Shown piece after piece: positions 10,257-20,164 of a stretch of 64,000 nucleotides of DNA. The DNA is from PSRJ01 sp963825305 (lineage in GTDB: Bacteria > Acidobacteriota > Terriglobia > Bryobacterales > Bryobacteraceae). The position numbers were made by a program, and so were the translations under genes. The stretch is taken from NCBI GenBank assembly GCA_963825305.1, contig CAWGTA010000007.1, forward strand, positions 917,656-981,655. Direction: 5' to 3'. The notes beneath the pieces are model-generated. The model saw only the letters and a list, made by a program, of their open reading frames with translations. It was not told the origin of the DNA and made no database searches. The stretch's first letter is position 1. Every line of letters begins with the position of its first letter.

Positions 10257-11164
10257 GTGAAGGGCGAAGGCCAGCTAATTGAGCGCATCCGGCGTCAGGT
10301 TGCGCTGCCTCGCGGCTCCGGCATCGTCCTGGGTATCGGGGATGATTGCGCCATCTATCGGCCGCGGGGGTCGGCGGAAGATCTGCTGTTCACAACCGAC
10401 CTGTTGGTGGAAGACGTCCATTTCCTGCGCGCCACGCACCGCGCGGAGGATGCCGGCTGGAAGACCCTGGCACGAGGGTTGAGCGATATTGCCGCCATGG
10501 GTGGAGAGCCGCGCTTCTTCTTGCTGTCGCTGGCGGTGCCGCAGTGGGCGGACGCGCGCTGGGTGGATGGTTTCTATCGAGGGCTGCTCCGTCTGGCCAA
10601 ACAGGCTGGGCGTGACGTTGATCGGCGGCGACGTGGGGCGCGGCGATAAAGTAATGGCCGACATCGTAGTGTGCGGGGCGGTTCCGCGCGGCCGAGCCCT
10701 TCGTCGGGATGGCGCGCGGGCGGGCGATGCGATCTACGTCTCCGGCCGATTGGGCGGGTCTGCACTGGGATTGTCCCTGGGCCGGGGAGCCGCATGGCGC
10801 CGCCACCTACGGCCCGAGCCCCGGCTGGCCTTGGGGCGCTTTTTGCGCGATCGCGTGCGGGCCACAGGGGCGATGGATTTGAGCGATGGCCTGTCGATCG
10901 GACCTCTGGCGCTTCGCGCTGGCTTCGAAGCTCGCTGCCGAAATCGAGGAGCCGCCGCGATTTGCGGGCGCCAGCCTGGAACAGGCGCTCCACGGCGGGG
11001 AAGACTACGAACTTTTGTTTACCGCACGGCCGCGCGCCGCTGTGCCCGCCGAGTTCGAAGGCGTGCCGCTGAGCCGCATCGGCGTAATGCGGCGCGGGCG
11101 TGCGGGGACCGTGCTTCTAGGCGGCGCGCCGCTACCCCGGCTCGGCTTCGATCATTTCCGCTGA
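10257..11164 (+). CDS. thiL: Thiamine-monophosphate kinase (ThiL), two apparent frameshifts
   Basis: ThiL phosphorylates thiamine monophosphate to thiamine diphosphate. Family motifs are all present but in three frames: IVLGIGDDCAIY and TTDLLVEDVHFL in the first, LIGGDVGRGD and GAMDLSDGLS in the second (from about 10600), and LEQALHGGEDYELLF in the third (from about 10900). Joined, they give about 300 residues, normal for the family. The likely start is GTG at 10257, giving VKGEGQLIERI, which aligns with the usual N-terminus; an ATG further upstream at 10191 is possible. Since every catalytic motif is intact, the two indels look like sequence errors rather than gene decay. Confidence 0.85.
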
Positions 11165-11169
11165 CGAAG

Positions 11170-11254
11170 TGGGGCAGCCCTTCCGGGCTGCCGCCGCGCT
11201 TCCGCGCGGCGCGCCGCCTGAAAAGGCGGCGGCAGGCCGGAAGGCCTGCCCCCC
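11170..11254. repeat. Four-hairpin palindromic element, copy 2 (between thiL and pfkB)
   Basis: This ~84-bp element starts six bases after the thiL stop. It shows TGGGG, then stems GCAGCCC/GGGCTGC, CGCCGCGC/GCGCGGCG, GCCGCCT/AGGCGGC and CAGGCC/GGCCTG, then CCCC. Read in reverse, the copy in pabB has the same four-hairpin order. Where stem bases differ, both arms differ in a pairing-preserving way. Confidence 0.85.
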
Positions 11255-11273
11255 TTGCGCGTAGAATAGGGAC

Positions 11274-12203
11274 TTGATCGTCACCGTCACGATTAATCCA
11301 ACCATAGACCGGATCATCAACGTAGATCGGCTGGCTTTCGAAGACCGCGCCTACATCAATTCCAGCCGCGAATCTCCTGGAGGCCGCGGGATTAATTCCT
11401 CCTGCGTGATCCATTCTTTTGGCAGCAAGACTCTGGCGATCGCGACCTCAGGCGGCGCCGCCGGGAAGCGCTTCGTGAAGTATCTGGAAAATTGCGGCTA
11501 CCCGGTCTCGGTTGTGCCCATCAAGAACGAGATCAGGACCAACTTCACCGTCACTGATCGGCAGGGGCTGACCGTCAACCTGAACGAAGCCGGCCCCATG
11601 TTGAGCAAGACCGAAGTGACCCGCTTCGAGCGTGTGGTGCGCGAAACGCTGGAGCGGGCCAGTTGGCTCATGCTCTGCGGCAGTATCCCGCCGGGCGTGC
11701 CGGCGACGTTCTACGCCAAGCTGATTTCGCTGGCGCAGCGGATGAAGGTGAAGACTCTACTGCACGCCACCGGAGAAGCGTTGCGTGAAGGGATTGCCGC
11801 ACGGCCCACGGTGGTCACACCGAATCAACACGAAGCCGGCCGTTTGCTGGGCCGCGCGCTGCTGACCACCGGGCATTTCCTGGAAGCAGCGGAAGAGATT
11901 CGGAAACTTGGCCCGGAATCGGTGGTGCTGTCGCTGGGAAGCCGCGGAGCCGTCGCGGCTTTTCCGGATGGACTGGTGGAAGCTACGCCGCCGCCGGTGC
12001 ACGTAGTCTCTCCCATTGGCGGGGGCGATGCGCTGACCGCCGGATATACCTGGTCCATGGTTCGCAGCCCCAGCACGGCGGATGCCCTGCGCTGGGGTGT
12101 AGCCGCGGGAACGGCTTCGGCGCGCTTACCGGGTATGGCGTTCGCCTCCTTGCCGCAGACCAAGGAGATCTACGCCCAGGTGGAAATCCGGCGCGCCGAT
12201 TAG
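11274..12203 (+). CDS. PfkB-family sugar-phosphate kinase (1-phosphofructokinase/tagatose-6-phosphate kinase-like)
   Basis: A 309-residue ribokinase-fold kinase. The N-terminus (IVTVTINPTIDRIINVDRL) and the PGGRGINSS substrate-binding segment match the 1-phosphofructokinase/LacC branch. The C-terminal anion-hole and catalytic-base motif reads IGGGDALTAG instead of the usual GAGDS, with the aspartate retained. The start is TTG at 11274; no in-frame ATG lies nearby. The preceding hairpin element separates it from thiL. The exact substrate cannot be told, and no PTS or sugar transport genes are adjacent. Confidence 0.8.
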   Translation: MIVTVTINPTIDRIINVDRLAFEDRAYINSSRESPGGRGINSSCVIHSFGSKTLAIATSGGAAGKRFVKYLENCGYPVSVVPIKNEIRTNFTVTDRQGLTVNLNEAGPMLSKTEVTRFERVVRETLERASWLMLCGSIPPGVPATFYAKLISLAQRMKVKTLLHATGEALREGIAARPTVVTPNQHEAGRLLGRALLTTGHFLEAAEEIRKLGPESVVLSLGSRGAVAAFPDGLVEATPPPVHVVSPIGGGDALTAGYTWSMVRSPSTADALRWGVAAGTASARLPGMAFASLPQTKEIYAQVEIRRAD

Positions 12204-12232
12204 TTCGACAGTGCTACACTTTCGATAGAGGA

Positions 12233-12988
12233 ATGCTCTCAGACCTGCAGTTGGTGATCCGGCTTCAAGAGATTGACAATCGCCTGGCCGATCTGACGCG
12301 CGAGATAACCGCGCTCCCCAAGCACATCGCCGAAATCGAGAAGAAACTCGTGTCGCACGAGCGCAAACTCGAGGCTGACCGCGCTGCGCTCTCCGCTAAC
12401 CAAAAGGAACGCAAGAAGTGCGAAGGCGACATCCAGACCCAGGAGCAAAAGATTTCGAAGCTCAAAGACCAGATGCTCCTCGCCAAGACCAATGAGCAGT
12501 ACCGCGCCTTCCAAAACGAAATTGATTTCTGCCAGACGGAAATCCGCAAACTGGAAGACCGGATTCTGGAACTGATGGGCGAATCCGAGCCGCTGGATAA
12601 GAATGTTAAGGCGGCCGAGGTGGCTTTGAAGGCCGAGAAGGCGCAGGTGGAAGGGGAGAAACAGGTAGCCCGCGCCCGCACCGCCGCCGACGAGAAGGCA
12701 TCCAGCGAACTGCAGCAGGAGCGCGCCGGGATCGTCCCCAACATCCAGTCGTCGACCTACCAGCTCTACGAACGGGCTCGCCGGAACCGCAAAGGTATCG
12801 GGGTGGCCGAGGCGTTGGAAGGTCGTTGCAGCGCTTGCCATATTGCACTGCGGCCGCAGTTTTCGCAGGAGTTGAAACGGGGTGACCAGGTGATGGCGTG
12901 CGAAAGCTGCCAGCGCATCCTGTACTTTAACCCGCCTCGCGCGGTGGAAGACTTAACCGGAGAGCCAGCCCCGGCTGTGCGGGAATAG
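12233..12988 (+). CDS. Coiled-coil C4 zinc-ribbon protein (CdsZ/CT398-like)
   Basis: The protein has 251 residues. Residues 5-160 form a long antiparallel coiled-coil hairpin, followed by a C-terminal zinc ribbon with CSACHIALRP and ACESCQRILYF supplying the four cysteines. This is the architecture of the zf-RING_7 / CT398 family, found widely in bacteria and thought to act as an RNA- or protein-binding factor. It follows pfkB by 29 bases and could be co-transcribed with it. It converges on the NtrC-type gene, with two hairpins between. Confidence 0.85.
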   Translation: MLSDLQLVIRLQEIDNRLADLTREITALPKHIAEIEKKLVSHERKLEADRAALSANQKERKKCEGDIQTQEQKISKLKDQMLLAKTNEQYRAFQNEIDFCQTEIRKLEDRILELMGESEPLDKNVKAAEVALKAEKAQVEGEKQVARARTAADEKASSELQQERAGIVPNIQSSTYQLYERARRNRKGIGVAEALEGRCSACHIALRPQFSQELKRGDQVMACESCQRILYFNPPRAVEDLTGEPAPAVRE

Positions 12989-13016
12989 CGAGGTAGGGCG
13001 GACTGTAAGAAGCAAG

Positions 13017-13054
13017 AGCCGGCCAGGGGACCGGCTGCGGACCAGGGGGTCCGC
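13017..13054. terminator. Paired hairpins between convergent genes
   Basis: AGCCGG (13017-13022) pairs with CCGGCT (13031-13036), and GCGGACC (13037-13043) pairs with GGTCCGC (13048-13054). The two stems abut and lie between the stops of the zinc-ribbon gene and the sigma-54 regulator gene. A bidirectional terminator role is inferred; there is no T tract. Confidence 0.45.
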
Positions 13055-13061
13055 CGTACGG

Positions 13062-14499
<1,438 letters not shown>

Positions 14500-14702
14500 G
14501 TACAGAGTCCTCCCGCGGACCTTTCTCTATTGTACGCTGGCCCCCGCTTTGGGGGCTGATTAGATGTCGGATTCGCTAGTACTTTCGGCTCTTCGCAAGC
14601 CGCCGGCCACCCCGGAAGTGATAGGATGAAAACGAAACCGCACTGCGGGACGGAGCCGGTTCCTCCTCCGGAAAGTGTGCGCATATAAACGAGGTCTGAC
14701 TG

Positions 14703-16145
14703 GTGCTGGAACTGGTCCGGAGGGCGAGGCGGCGTATCTTGCACAACGAACTGTTGTGCCAGGGCGCTAACGCCTTCAGTGCGGCGCTGGTTGCCGTCAT
14801 CCTCCTGCTCATCGCCGGAACCCAGATTCTGAGCTGGTATTGGGCGCTGCTGCTGCCCGCCGCGGCCATCGTGTTCGCGCTCTACCGGGTTCGAAAACGC
14901 CTGCCCTCGCTCTACGTCACCGCGCAGACCGTAGACCGGCGAATGGAACTCACCGATTCCCTGTCCACGGCAATATTTTTTGAGAGCGCCGATAACGCCA
15001 AGCGCGCCTCGCCGGATCTATGCCGGTTGCAACTCGCGGAGGCCAACCGGATGGCGGAGAAGGTGGACGTGCGGCGCGCCGTTCCGTACATCATTCCGCA
15101 AACCGCGTACGTGGCAGCCGCGCTCCTGCTGGTGGCCTCCAGCGTGTTCGCGCTGCGTTACGGCCTGACCGAGCGGCTCGATTTACAGCAACCGCTGGCC
15201 CGCATTCTGCAGCAGAGCTTCGGTTGGGGCAACCCGGAACAGAAGGCGAAGGTGGATACCAAGAAGAGTGCCGACAAAGGGCAATCCGACGATGCCCTGG
15301 CGTCTTCCGAAGAGGGCGATCCTAACGTCACCAGCGATCCCGGCCCGCAGCCCGATGAGGCGGCCGAGAATTATAGCGGGGCCGAAGACAGCAAGAACGC
15401 CAGCAAAGCCGACAAGAACAGCCAGAACCAGTCGCAGCAGGATTCCGCTGAGGACCAGGCGGAAAAGGCCGAAGATTCCAACGGCGAGGGCAAGCAGGAC
15501 TCCGCTTCCAATCCCAAGAGCGGCCAGCAAAAAGGGAACGAAGCGCAGTCCAAGGGCAACCAGGCTTCCAATGCGTCTCAGAATGGCCAGAGCCTGCTGA
15601 GCAAGATGAAGGAAGCGATGCAGAATCTGATGTCCAGCCTGCAGCAGAAGCCTTCGGAGAACGCCTCCAACCAGAACGGGAAGAACGGCAAGAGCCAGCA
15701 GAACGAGGGCAAGCAGCAGGCCTCCAAGGGAGAAAAGAAGAGCGGCGCGCAGTCGGACGATTCGCAGGAGCAGCAGGCCGCCGATGGCCAGGAAGCCCAA
15801 AACGCCGACGGACAAGCCACTGAGAAGGCGGATTCCGCGCTGAACAACAAGCAGCCCGGCAGCGGGGCGGGCAGCCGTGATGGCAGCAAGGATGTAAAGC
15901 TGGCGGAGCAACTGGCGGCCATGGGCAAGATCACCGAGATCATCGGAAAGCGCTCGCAGAATGTGACGGGCGAAGCCACGGTGGATGTGCAGAACACCAG
16001 CCAGCAATTGCGCACTGCTTATCAGGACCGGAATGCCGAGCATGCCCAGACGGGCGCCGAGATAAATCGCGATGAGATCCCGGTAGCGCTGGAGAGTTAC
16101 GTAGCGCAGTATTTTGAGCGCGTGCGCAAGCAGGCCAAGAAGTAA
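14703..16145 (+). CDS. Membrane protein with long S/N/Q/K-rich low-complexity region
   Basis: The protein has 480 residues and a GTG start. Two hydrophobic segments near residues 25-60 and one near 135-155 indicate membrane anchoring by two or three helices, with a conserved-looking soluble part between (VDRRMELTDSLSTAIFF). Residues 185-400 are strongly biased to S, N, Q, K, E, D and A with no hydrophobic core, probably disordered. A final 80 residues regain order (KLAEQLAAMGKITEIIGKRS; PVALESYVAQYFERVRKQ). The last motif resembles the end of proteins found with DUF58/MoxR/VWA gene sets, which are not visible here. Function unknown. Confidence 0.65.
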   Translation: MLELVRRARRRILHNELLCQGANAFSAALVAVILLLIAGTQILSWYWALLLPAAAIVFALYRVRKRLPSLYVTAQTVDRRMELTDSLSTAIFFESADNAKRASPDLCRLQLAEANRMAEKVDVRRAVPYIIPQTAYVAAALLLVASSVFALRYGLTERLDLQQPLARILQQSFGWGNPEQKAKVDTKKSADKGQSDDALASSEEGDPNVTSDPGPQPDEAAENYSGAEDSKNASKADKNSQNQSQQDSAEDQAEKAEDSNGEGKQDSASNPKSGQQKGNEAQSKGNQASNASQNGQSLLSKMKEAMQNLMSSLQQKPSENASNQNGKNGKSQQNEGKQQASKGEKKSGAQSDDSQEQQAADGQEAQNADGQATEKADSALNNKQPGSGAGSRDGSKDVKLAEQLAAMGKITEIIGKRSQNVTGEATVDVQNTSQQLRTAYQDRNAEHAQTGAEINRDEIPVALESYVAQYFERVRKQAKK

Positions 16146-16162
16146 CCCCCAGAGCGAGCCTT

Positions 16163-17131
16163 TTATATACGTCCCAAGAGCCCAGAGTGAGCAAGGCTGT
16201 TGAACGCGGCGTCGCTATGCGCTTTCTTCTTGCCCCAGGTCCAATAGAGCCCAAGGTAGGCGTAGTTCTCCTCTTGCCCGATAGCTGTGTGGCCGTAGCA
16301 GAATAGCAACTGGAAACCGGGGTCGCGAAATTTGTAGTACCCACCGATATCGACCAGCGTCGCCGGTCTGGTCTGTGGTGTCGCGAGTCCTTCCGGTCCG
16401 TGATAGAAGATCTCCGTTCCCAATGTCACCTTCTTGCTAAGATCCCGCTGAACCAGCCAACCCGCGAAGGGATAATTGCGATAACCGGGTACGTTCACCA
16501 GCGTCACCCCGCCGCCTCCATAGGTGGTCCACGGGCCAAAACTCTTCTGCACCCAAACGGGCAACTTGTACCATGTCTTGCCTACTCCCAGACCTCTGGC
16601 GGCGCTGCCGGTGGGGATCTCGAACATCGTAAATGTGCCGATCATGGGGCGATGCTTGGTTTCCTGCACGAACCGGTATTTGATGCCGAGCTCAATGTCT
16701 CCTATGCCGAATGCTCGCGGAGCGCCGGCAGGCAGAATCGCGGCAGCGGGAACGATGATGTGGAGGTGGACATTTGGAAGAGCACCCCAATTGAACTCTA
16801 CGGCCGGTCCAGCCGTGTCGGTTTCGAGGGGTGTGCCGTCCGACGCCGCGAAGGTATAGAACTCGTAATTCCTGAAGTCGATGGGTTCCGGATCGTCGGT
16901 TTGAAACGGAGGGCCGGCCAGCGCGGTGGCCGGGACGAAAGCCAGCAAGGCAAGTGCCGCTATCGTTTGGCACGCCGCTGCTATGACCGTGACCTCATAG
17001 ACCTGTATCGCATAAATCGTGATCGAAGGGGAAGGCGGGATTTGGATTGCAGTACGAATGCGACCGGAATGAACGGAGGATCGGTGAGTGTCCATGCACG
17101 CGGTCTTTCCAGAACACGTAAAACCTGACAC
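16163..17131 (-). CDS. Outer-membrane beta-barrel-like (transporter-like) protein
   Basis: The mature part begins with GPPFQTDDPEPIDFRNYEFY, a start seen in unnamed acidobacterial and proteobacterial transporter-like barrel proteins. About 260 residues of alternating amphipathic strands follow. The frame is open to 17131, but the first 35 residues look unlike a signal peptide. A real signal core (ACQTIAALALLAFVPATALA) lies just before the mature part. An ATG (MRSR...) in another frame immediately upstream suggests either an internal start or one missing base near 16980. The gene overlaps the hairpin behind fabG. Function is inferred from fold pattern only. Confidence 0.6.
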   Translation of the reverse strand: MSGFTCSGKTACMDTHRSSVHSGRIRTAIQIPPSPSITIYAIQVYEVTVIAAACQTIAALALLAFVPATALAGPPFQTDDPEPIDFRNYEFYTFAASDGTPLETDTAGPAVEFNWGALPNVHLHIIVPAAAILPAGAPRAFGIGDIELGIKYRFVQETKHRPMIGTFTMFEIPTGSAARGLGVGKTWYKLPVWVQKSFGPWTTYGGGGVTLVNVPGYRNYPFAGWLVQRDLSKKVTLGTEIFYHGPEGLATPQTRPATLVDIGGYYKFRDPGFQLLFCYGHTAIGQEENYAYLGLYWTWGKKKAHSDAAFNSLAHSGLLGRI

Positions 17132-17148
17132 AGGCCGGGAGGCCTGTG
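17129..17148. terminator. Hairpin behind fabG
   Basis: CACAGGCC (17129-17136) pairs perfectly with GGCCTGTG (17141-17148) over GGGA, eight bases beyond the fabG stop. No T tract is present. A similar CACAGGC/GCCTGTG hairpin lies at 47084-47104. Confidence 0.5.
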
Positions 17149-17156
17149 GTACGGAC

Positions 17157-17891
17157 TTACATGTACATGCCGCCGTTTACGGCTAGCACTTGGCCGGTGA
17201 TGTAGGCGGCTTCTTCACTGGCGAGGAATTGCACGGCGGCGGCTACATCTTCCGGCGTGCCGATCCGCTCCAGCGGAATAGCGGCCAGGATCTTCTGCCG
17301 GCGTTCTTCCGGCAGGTCTTTCGTCATATCGGTGGCGATGTAACCTGGGGCTACCACATTCACCGTGATGGAGCGGCTCCCTAATTCCTGCGCCAGCGAT
17401 TTCGACATGCCGATCAGAGCCGCTTTCGAAGCGGCATAGTTCACCTGGCCCGCGCTGCCTGCCTGCCCCACCACGGATGAGATGTTAATGATGCGCCCCC
17501 AGCGATTTCGCATCATGCCGGGGAGCACCTGCTGAATCGCCAGGAACGCGCCATCCAGATTCGTGCGCAACACCAGATCCCAATCGGCATGCTTCATGCG
17601 CACGGCTAAACCATCGCGGGTGATCCCGGCGTTGTTGACCAGCACGTCGATGCGGTTCTTCTCTTTCAGCACGCGTCCAAAAACCTCTTTGATAGACTCC
17701 GGCGACTTCACATCCAGGTTGACTGTCATGGGCTTGGCCCCGCAGGCCTCGACCGCGGCGGCGAACTCGGCGTTGCCTTCGATGGTGGCCGAGGTGGCCA
17801 CGACATCGAAACCTGCACGGCACAGCGCGAGAGTCGTTGCCCGCCCGATTCCACGGCTCGCACCGGTAACCAAGGCAACCCGGTTGAACAT
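17157..17891 (-). CDS. fabG: 3-oxoacyl-[acyl-carrier-protein] reductase (FabG-like SDR)
   Basis: A 244-residue short-chain dehydrogenase that reduces 3-oxoacyl-ACP with NADPH in fatty-acid elongation. It has the cofactor loop VTGASRGIGRAT, NNAG near residue 88, the catalytic serine in NISSVVGQ and the YAASK pair near residue 151-155, and the IATDMTKDLPEE segment typical of FabG. AAGGAG lies five bases before the ATG. It is divergent from the ubiD-like gene with a 44-bp gap. No other fab genes are adjacent, so a FabG-like reductase of other substrate remains possible. Confidence 0.88.
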   Translation of the reverse strand: MFNRVALVTGASRGIGRATTLALCRAGFDVVATSATIEGNAEFAAAVEACGAKPMTVNLDVKSPESIKEVFGRVLKEKNRIDVLVNNAGITRDGLAVRMKHADWDLVLRTNLDGAFLAIQQVLPGMMRNRWGRIINISSVVGQAGSAGQVNYAASKAALIGMSKSLAQELGSRSITVNVVAPGYIATDMTKDLPEERRQKILAAIPLERIGTPEDVAAAVQFLASEEAAYITGQVLAVNGGMYM

Positions 17892-17935
17892 TGCTTCTCC
17901 TTAGGATGTACTGGTAGTTACACCCAATATAACTT

Positions 17936-19381
17936 ATGGCCTATCGCGATCTTCGGGAGTTCATCCGCGCTTTGGAGCAGAATCACGAGCTGCGCCGCAT
18001 TCCGTTTGAAGTTGACCCGGTCCTGGAGATTGCGGAGTTTGCCGATCGCGCGGTGAAGGGGGGCGGGCCCGCGCTGCTGTTTGAGAAACCCAAGGGTTCC
18101 TCCATACCCGTGCTGATCAACTCGTTCGCCTCGGCGCGCAAGATGGAGATCGCGCTGGAGGTGGCATCGCCCGAAGAGGTGGCCGCGCGCATCGTAGAGC
18201 TGCTGGAGATGCGCATGCCCGAGGGGCTGATCGGTAAACTCAAGATGCTGCCCAAGCTGGCGGATCTGGGGTCGGTGTTCCCGCGCATTGTTTCCAAGGG
18301 CCCGTGCCAGGAGGTGGTGCGCACGGAGGGGTTCTCGCTCCACGATTATCCCGTGCTGCAATGCTGGCCCGGGGACGCCGGCCGGTTCATCACGCTGCCG
18401 CTGGTTTTTTCGCGGAACCCCGATACCGGCAAGCGCAACTGTGGCATGTACCGCATGCAAATCTTCGACGAGCGCACCGCCGGCATGCATTGGCAGACGC
18501 ACAAACAGGGCGCCGAACACTATCGCCGCATGCAGCATCACGGCCGCGCGCGCATGGATGTGGCCGTGGCCATCGGCGCCGACCCCGCCACCATGTACTC
18601 CGCCATTCTGCCTTTGCCTCCGGATCTGGATGAAATGATGATCGCCGGTTTTCTGCGGCAGAGTCCGGTCGAAATGGTGAAGTGCCAGACCTCCGATCTG
18701 GAGGTGCCCGCCAACGCCGAGATCGTGCTGGAAGGCTACGTGGAGTTGGGAGAGTTGCGCACTGAGGGGCCGTTCGGCGACCACACGGGCTTCTATTCGC
18801 TGGCGGATGAGTACCCTGTGTTCCATGTGACGTGCATCACCCAGAGGCAGGAGCCGATCTACGCCACCACCATCGTAGGACCGCCGCCGATGGAGGATTA
18901 CTACATGGGCAAGGCCATCGAGCGGATTTTCCTGCCGCTGATGCGCATCCAGATACCCGAGGTGCGCGACATCGCCATGCCGGCCGAAGGCATTTTCCAC
19001 AACTTGATCCTGGTGTCGATCCGCAAATCCTACCCGGGCCACGCGCGCAAAGTCATGAGTGCGATCTGGGGACTGGGACAGGCGATGTTTTCCAAAGTCA
19101 TCGTGGTAGTGGACGAGGACGTGGATGTGCAGAATATGCGCGAAGTGGCATGGAAGGCTCTGAACAATATCGATCCCGAACGCGACATTCAATTTGTGAT
19201 GGGCCCGATCGACTCGCTGGATCACTCCAGCCGCCTTCCGAATTACGGGTCGAAGATGGGGGTCGATGCCACACGCAAGTGGCCCGGCGAAGGGTTCACA
19301 CGCCCCTGGCCGGGAGTAATCGAGATGTCCACGGAAGTGAAGCGGCGTGTAGATGAGTTGTGGAAGAAGGCGGGGCTATAG
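17936..19381 (+). CDS. UbiD-family prenylated-FMN decarboxylase
   Basis: A 481-residue protein of the UbiD family, aligned over its whole length: YRDLREFIRALEQNHELRRI at the start, and the prFMN-site segment GPFGDHTGFYS. A conserved C-terminal block holds HARKVMSAIWGLGQ, VVVVDEDVDVQN and KMGVDATRKWPGEGF. Family members remove carboxyl groups from aromatic or polyprenyl-hydroxybenzoate-type acids, including steps of ubiquinone or menaquinone synthesis. The substrate here is unknown. No UbiX or quinone genes are adjacent. Confidence 0.88.
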   Translation: MAYRDLREFIRALEQNHELRRIPFEVDPVLEIAEFADRAVKGGGPALLFEKPKGSSIPVLINSFASARKMEIALEVASPEEVAARIVELLEMRMPEGLIGKLKMLPKLADLGSVFPRIVSKGPCQEVVRTEGFSLHDYPVLQCWPGDAGRFITLPLVFSRNPDTGKRNCGMYRMQIFDERTAGMHWQTHKQGAEHYRRMQHHGRARMDVAVAIGADPATMYSAILPLPPDLDEMMIAGFLRQSPVEMVKCQTSDLEVPANAEIVLEGYVELGELRTEGPFGDHTGFYSLADEYPVFHVTCITQRQEPIYATTIVGPPPMEDYYMGKAIERIFLPLMRIQIPEVRDIAMPAEGIFHNLILVSIRKSYPGHARKVMSAIWGLGQAMFSKVIVVVDEDVDVQNMREVAWKALNNIDPERDIQFVMGPIDSLDHSSRLPNYGSKMGVDATRKWPGEGFTRPWPGVIEMSTEVKRRVDELWKKAGL

Positions 19382-19393
19382 GTCCGGCGCCTC

Positions 19394-19585
19394 TTAATGC
19401 GGCACTCGATAATTCTGTATTTGAGCCCATACGCCAAAGTCTTGCAGTAGCCAAATCACCACTACAATCACCACCACTGCGTTGAGGATCGACTTGATAC
19501 TCGAGGCCATGGGTATATAGGTGTTGATCAGCCATAGTAGTATTCCCACCACAATAAGCGTGATGATAATGTTCAACAACGGCAT
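19394..19585 (-). CDS. Small two-helix membrane protein (Thivi_2564-like)
   Basis: Sixty-three residues with two transmembrane helices (LLNIIITLIVVGILLWLINTY and ILNAVVVIVVVIWLLQDFGV) joined by a short polar turn with MASSIKSI. This matches the small Thivi_2564-type membrane family. It converges on the ubiD-like gene with a 12-bp gap. Function unknown. Confidence 0.75.
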   Translation of the reverse strand: MPLLNIIITLIVVGILLWLINTYIPMASSIKSILNAVVVIVVVIWLLQDFGVWAQIQNYRVPH

Positions 19586-19703
19586 AGAAGCTCGCCTCGC
19601 TCGTCTACCTGCAATTAGCAGACCAGAGTAAGCCTTCCCACGCAGAACTTAGATGCTGACTTTGGTGCGCGAAGTGCTGGTTCCACAGGCGGGAGGTACA
19701 CAC

Positions 19704-20087
19704 TTGAGACCCGAACAAAGGTGGCTCGCCACCGCAATTGCTGCTGCAGTTATAGCGATCGGAGGTAGCTCGAACCTCAAGGCCGCTCCGCAGGCCCCCG
19801 ACAACACAAAGGTGAATGAGGCCAACCGCACCACGGCCGACCAGGCCAAAAATGACGTTTCCGACCGCGACTTGATGCAAAGAATTCGCAAGGCGGTTAT
19901 GGACGAAAAGTCTCTGTCCACTTATGCACATAACGTGAAGATCATTTCGAAGAACGGCCAAGTAACACTAAAGGGCCCGGTTCGTTCCGATGAAGAGAAG
20001 CGCATTGTCGAGCAGAAGGCTACAGAGGTAGCCGGCTCCGGCAATGTTAACAGTCAAATCACAATCAAGCCTGCCCGCCACAGTTAG
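19704..20087 (+). CDS. Exported BON-domain protein
   Basis: A BON domain (putative phospholipid-binding, OsmY-like) occupies the C-terminal 75 residues: DLMQRIRKAVMDEKSLS, then VKIISKNGQVTLKGPV and EKRIVEQKATEVAG. A hydrophobic export segment precedes it (WLATAIAAAVIAIGG). The frame is open from an ATG at 19653, but GGGAGG seven bases before the TTG at 19704 marks the better start and places the signal peptide at the N-terminus. It lies 77 bases before the stress-type gene in the same direction. Confidence 0.8.
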   Translation: MRPEQRWLATAIAAAVIAIGGSSNLKAAPQAPDNTKVNEANRTTADQAKNDVSDRDLMQRIRKAVMDEKSLSTYAHNVKIISKNGQVTLKGPVRSDEEKRIVEQKATEVAGSGNVNSQITIKPARHS

Positions 20088-20164
20088 AGGCGGGTTAGTT
20101 ACTTACGCGAAAATTGCCGAACCGCGACCGTTGGGAGCGGAGGCCAGTAAATAAAGGAGAATCA

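Noticed and set aside
10248..10290. ATG at 10248 as the thiL start
   Set aside because: It is out of frame with the GEGQLIERI segment; the GTG at 10257 fits the family N-terminus.
17918..19225. Long minus-strand open frame (435 codons) opposite the UbiD-like gene
   Set aside because: It is H/R/L-rich with no motifs and lies antisense to a clearly coding gene; high G+C creates such shadows.
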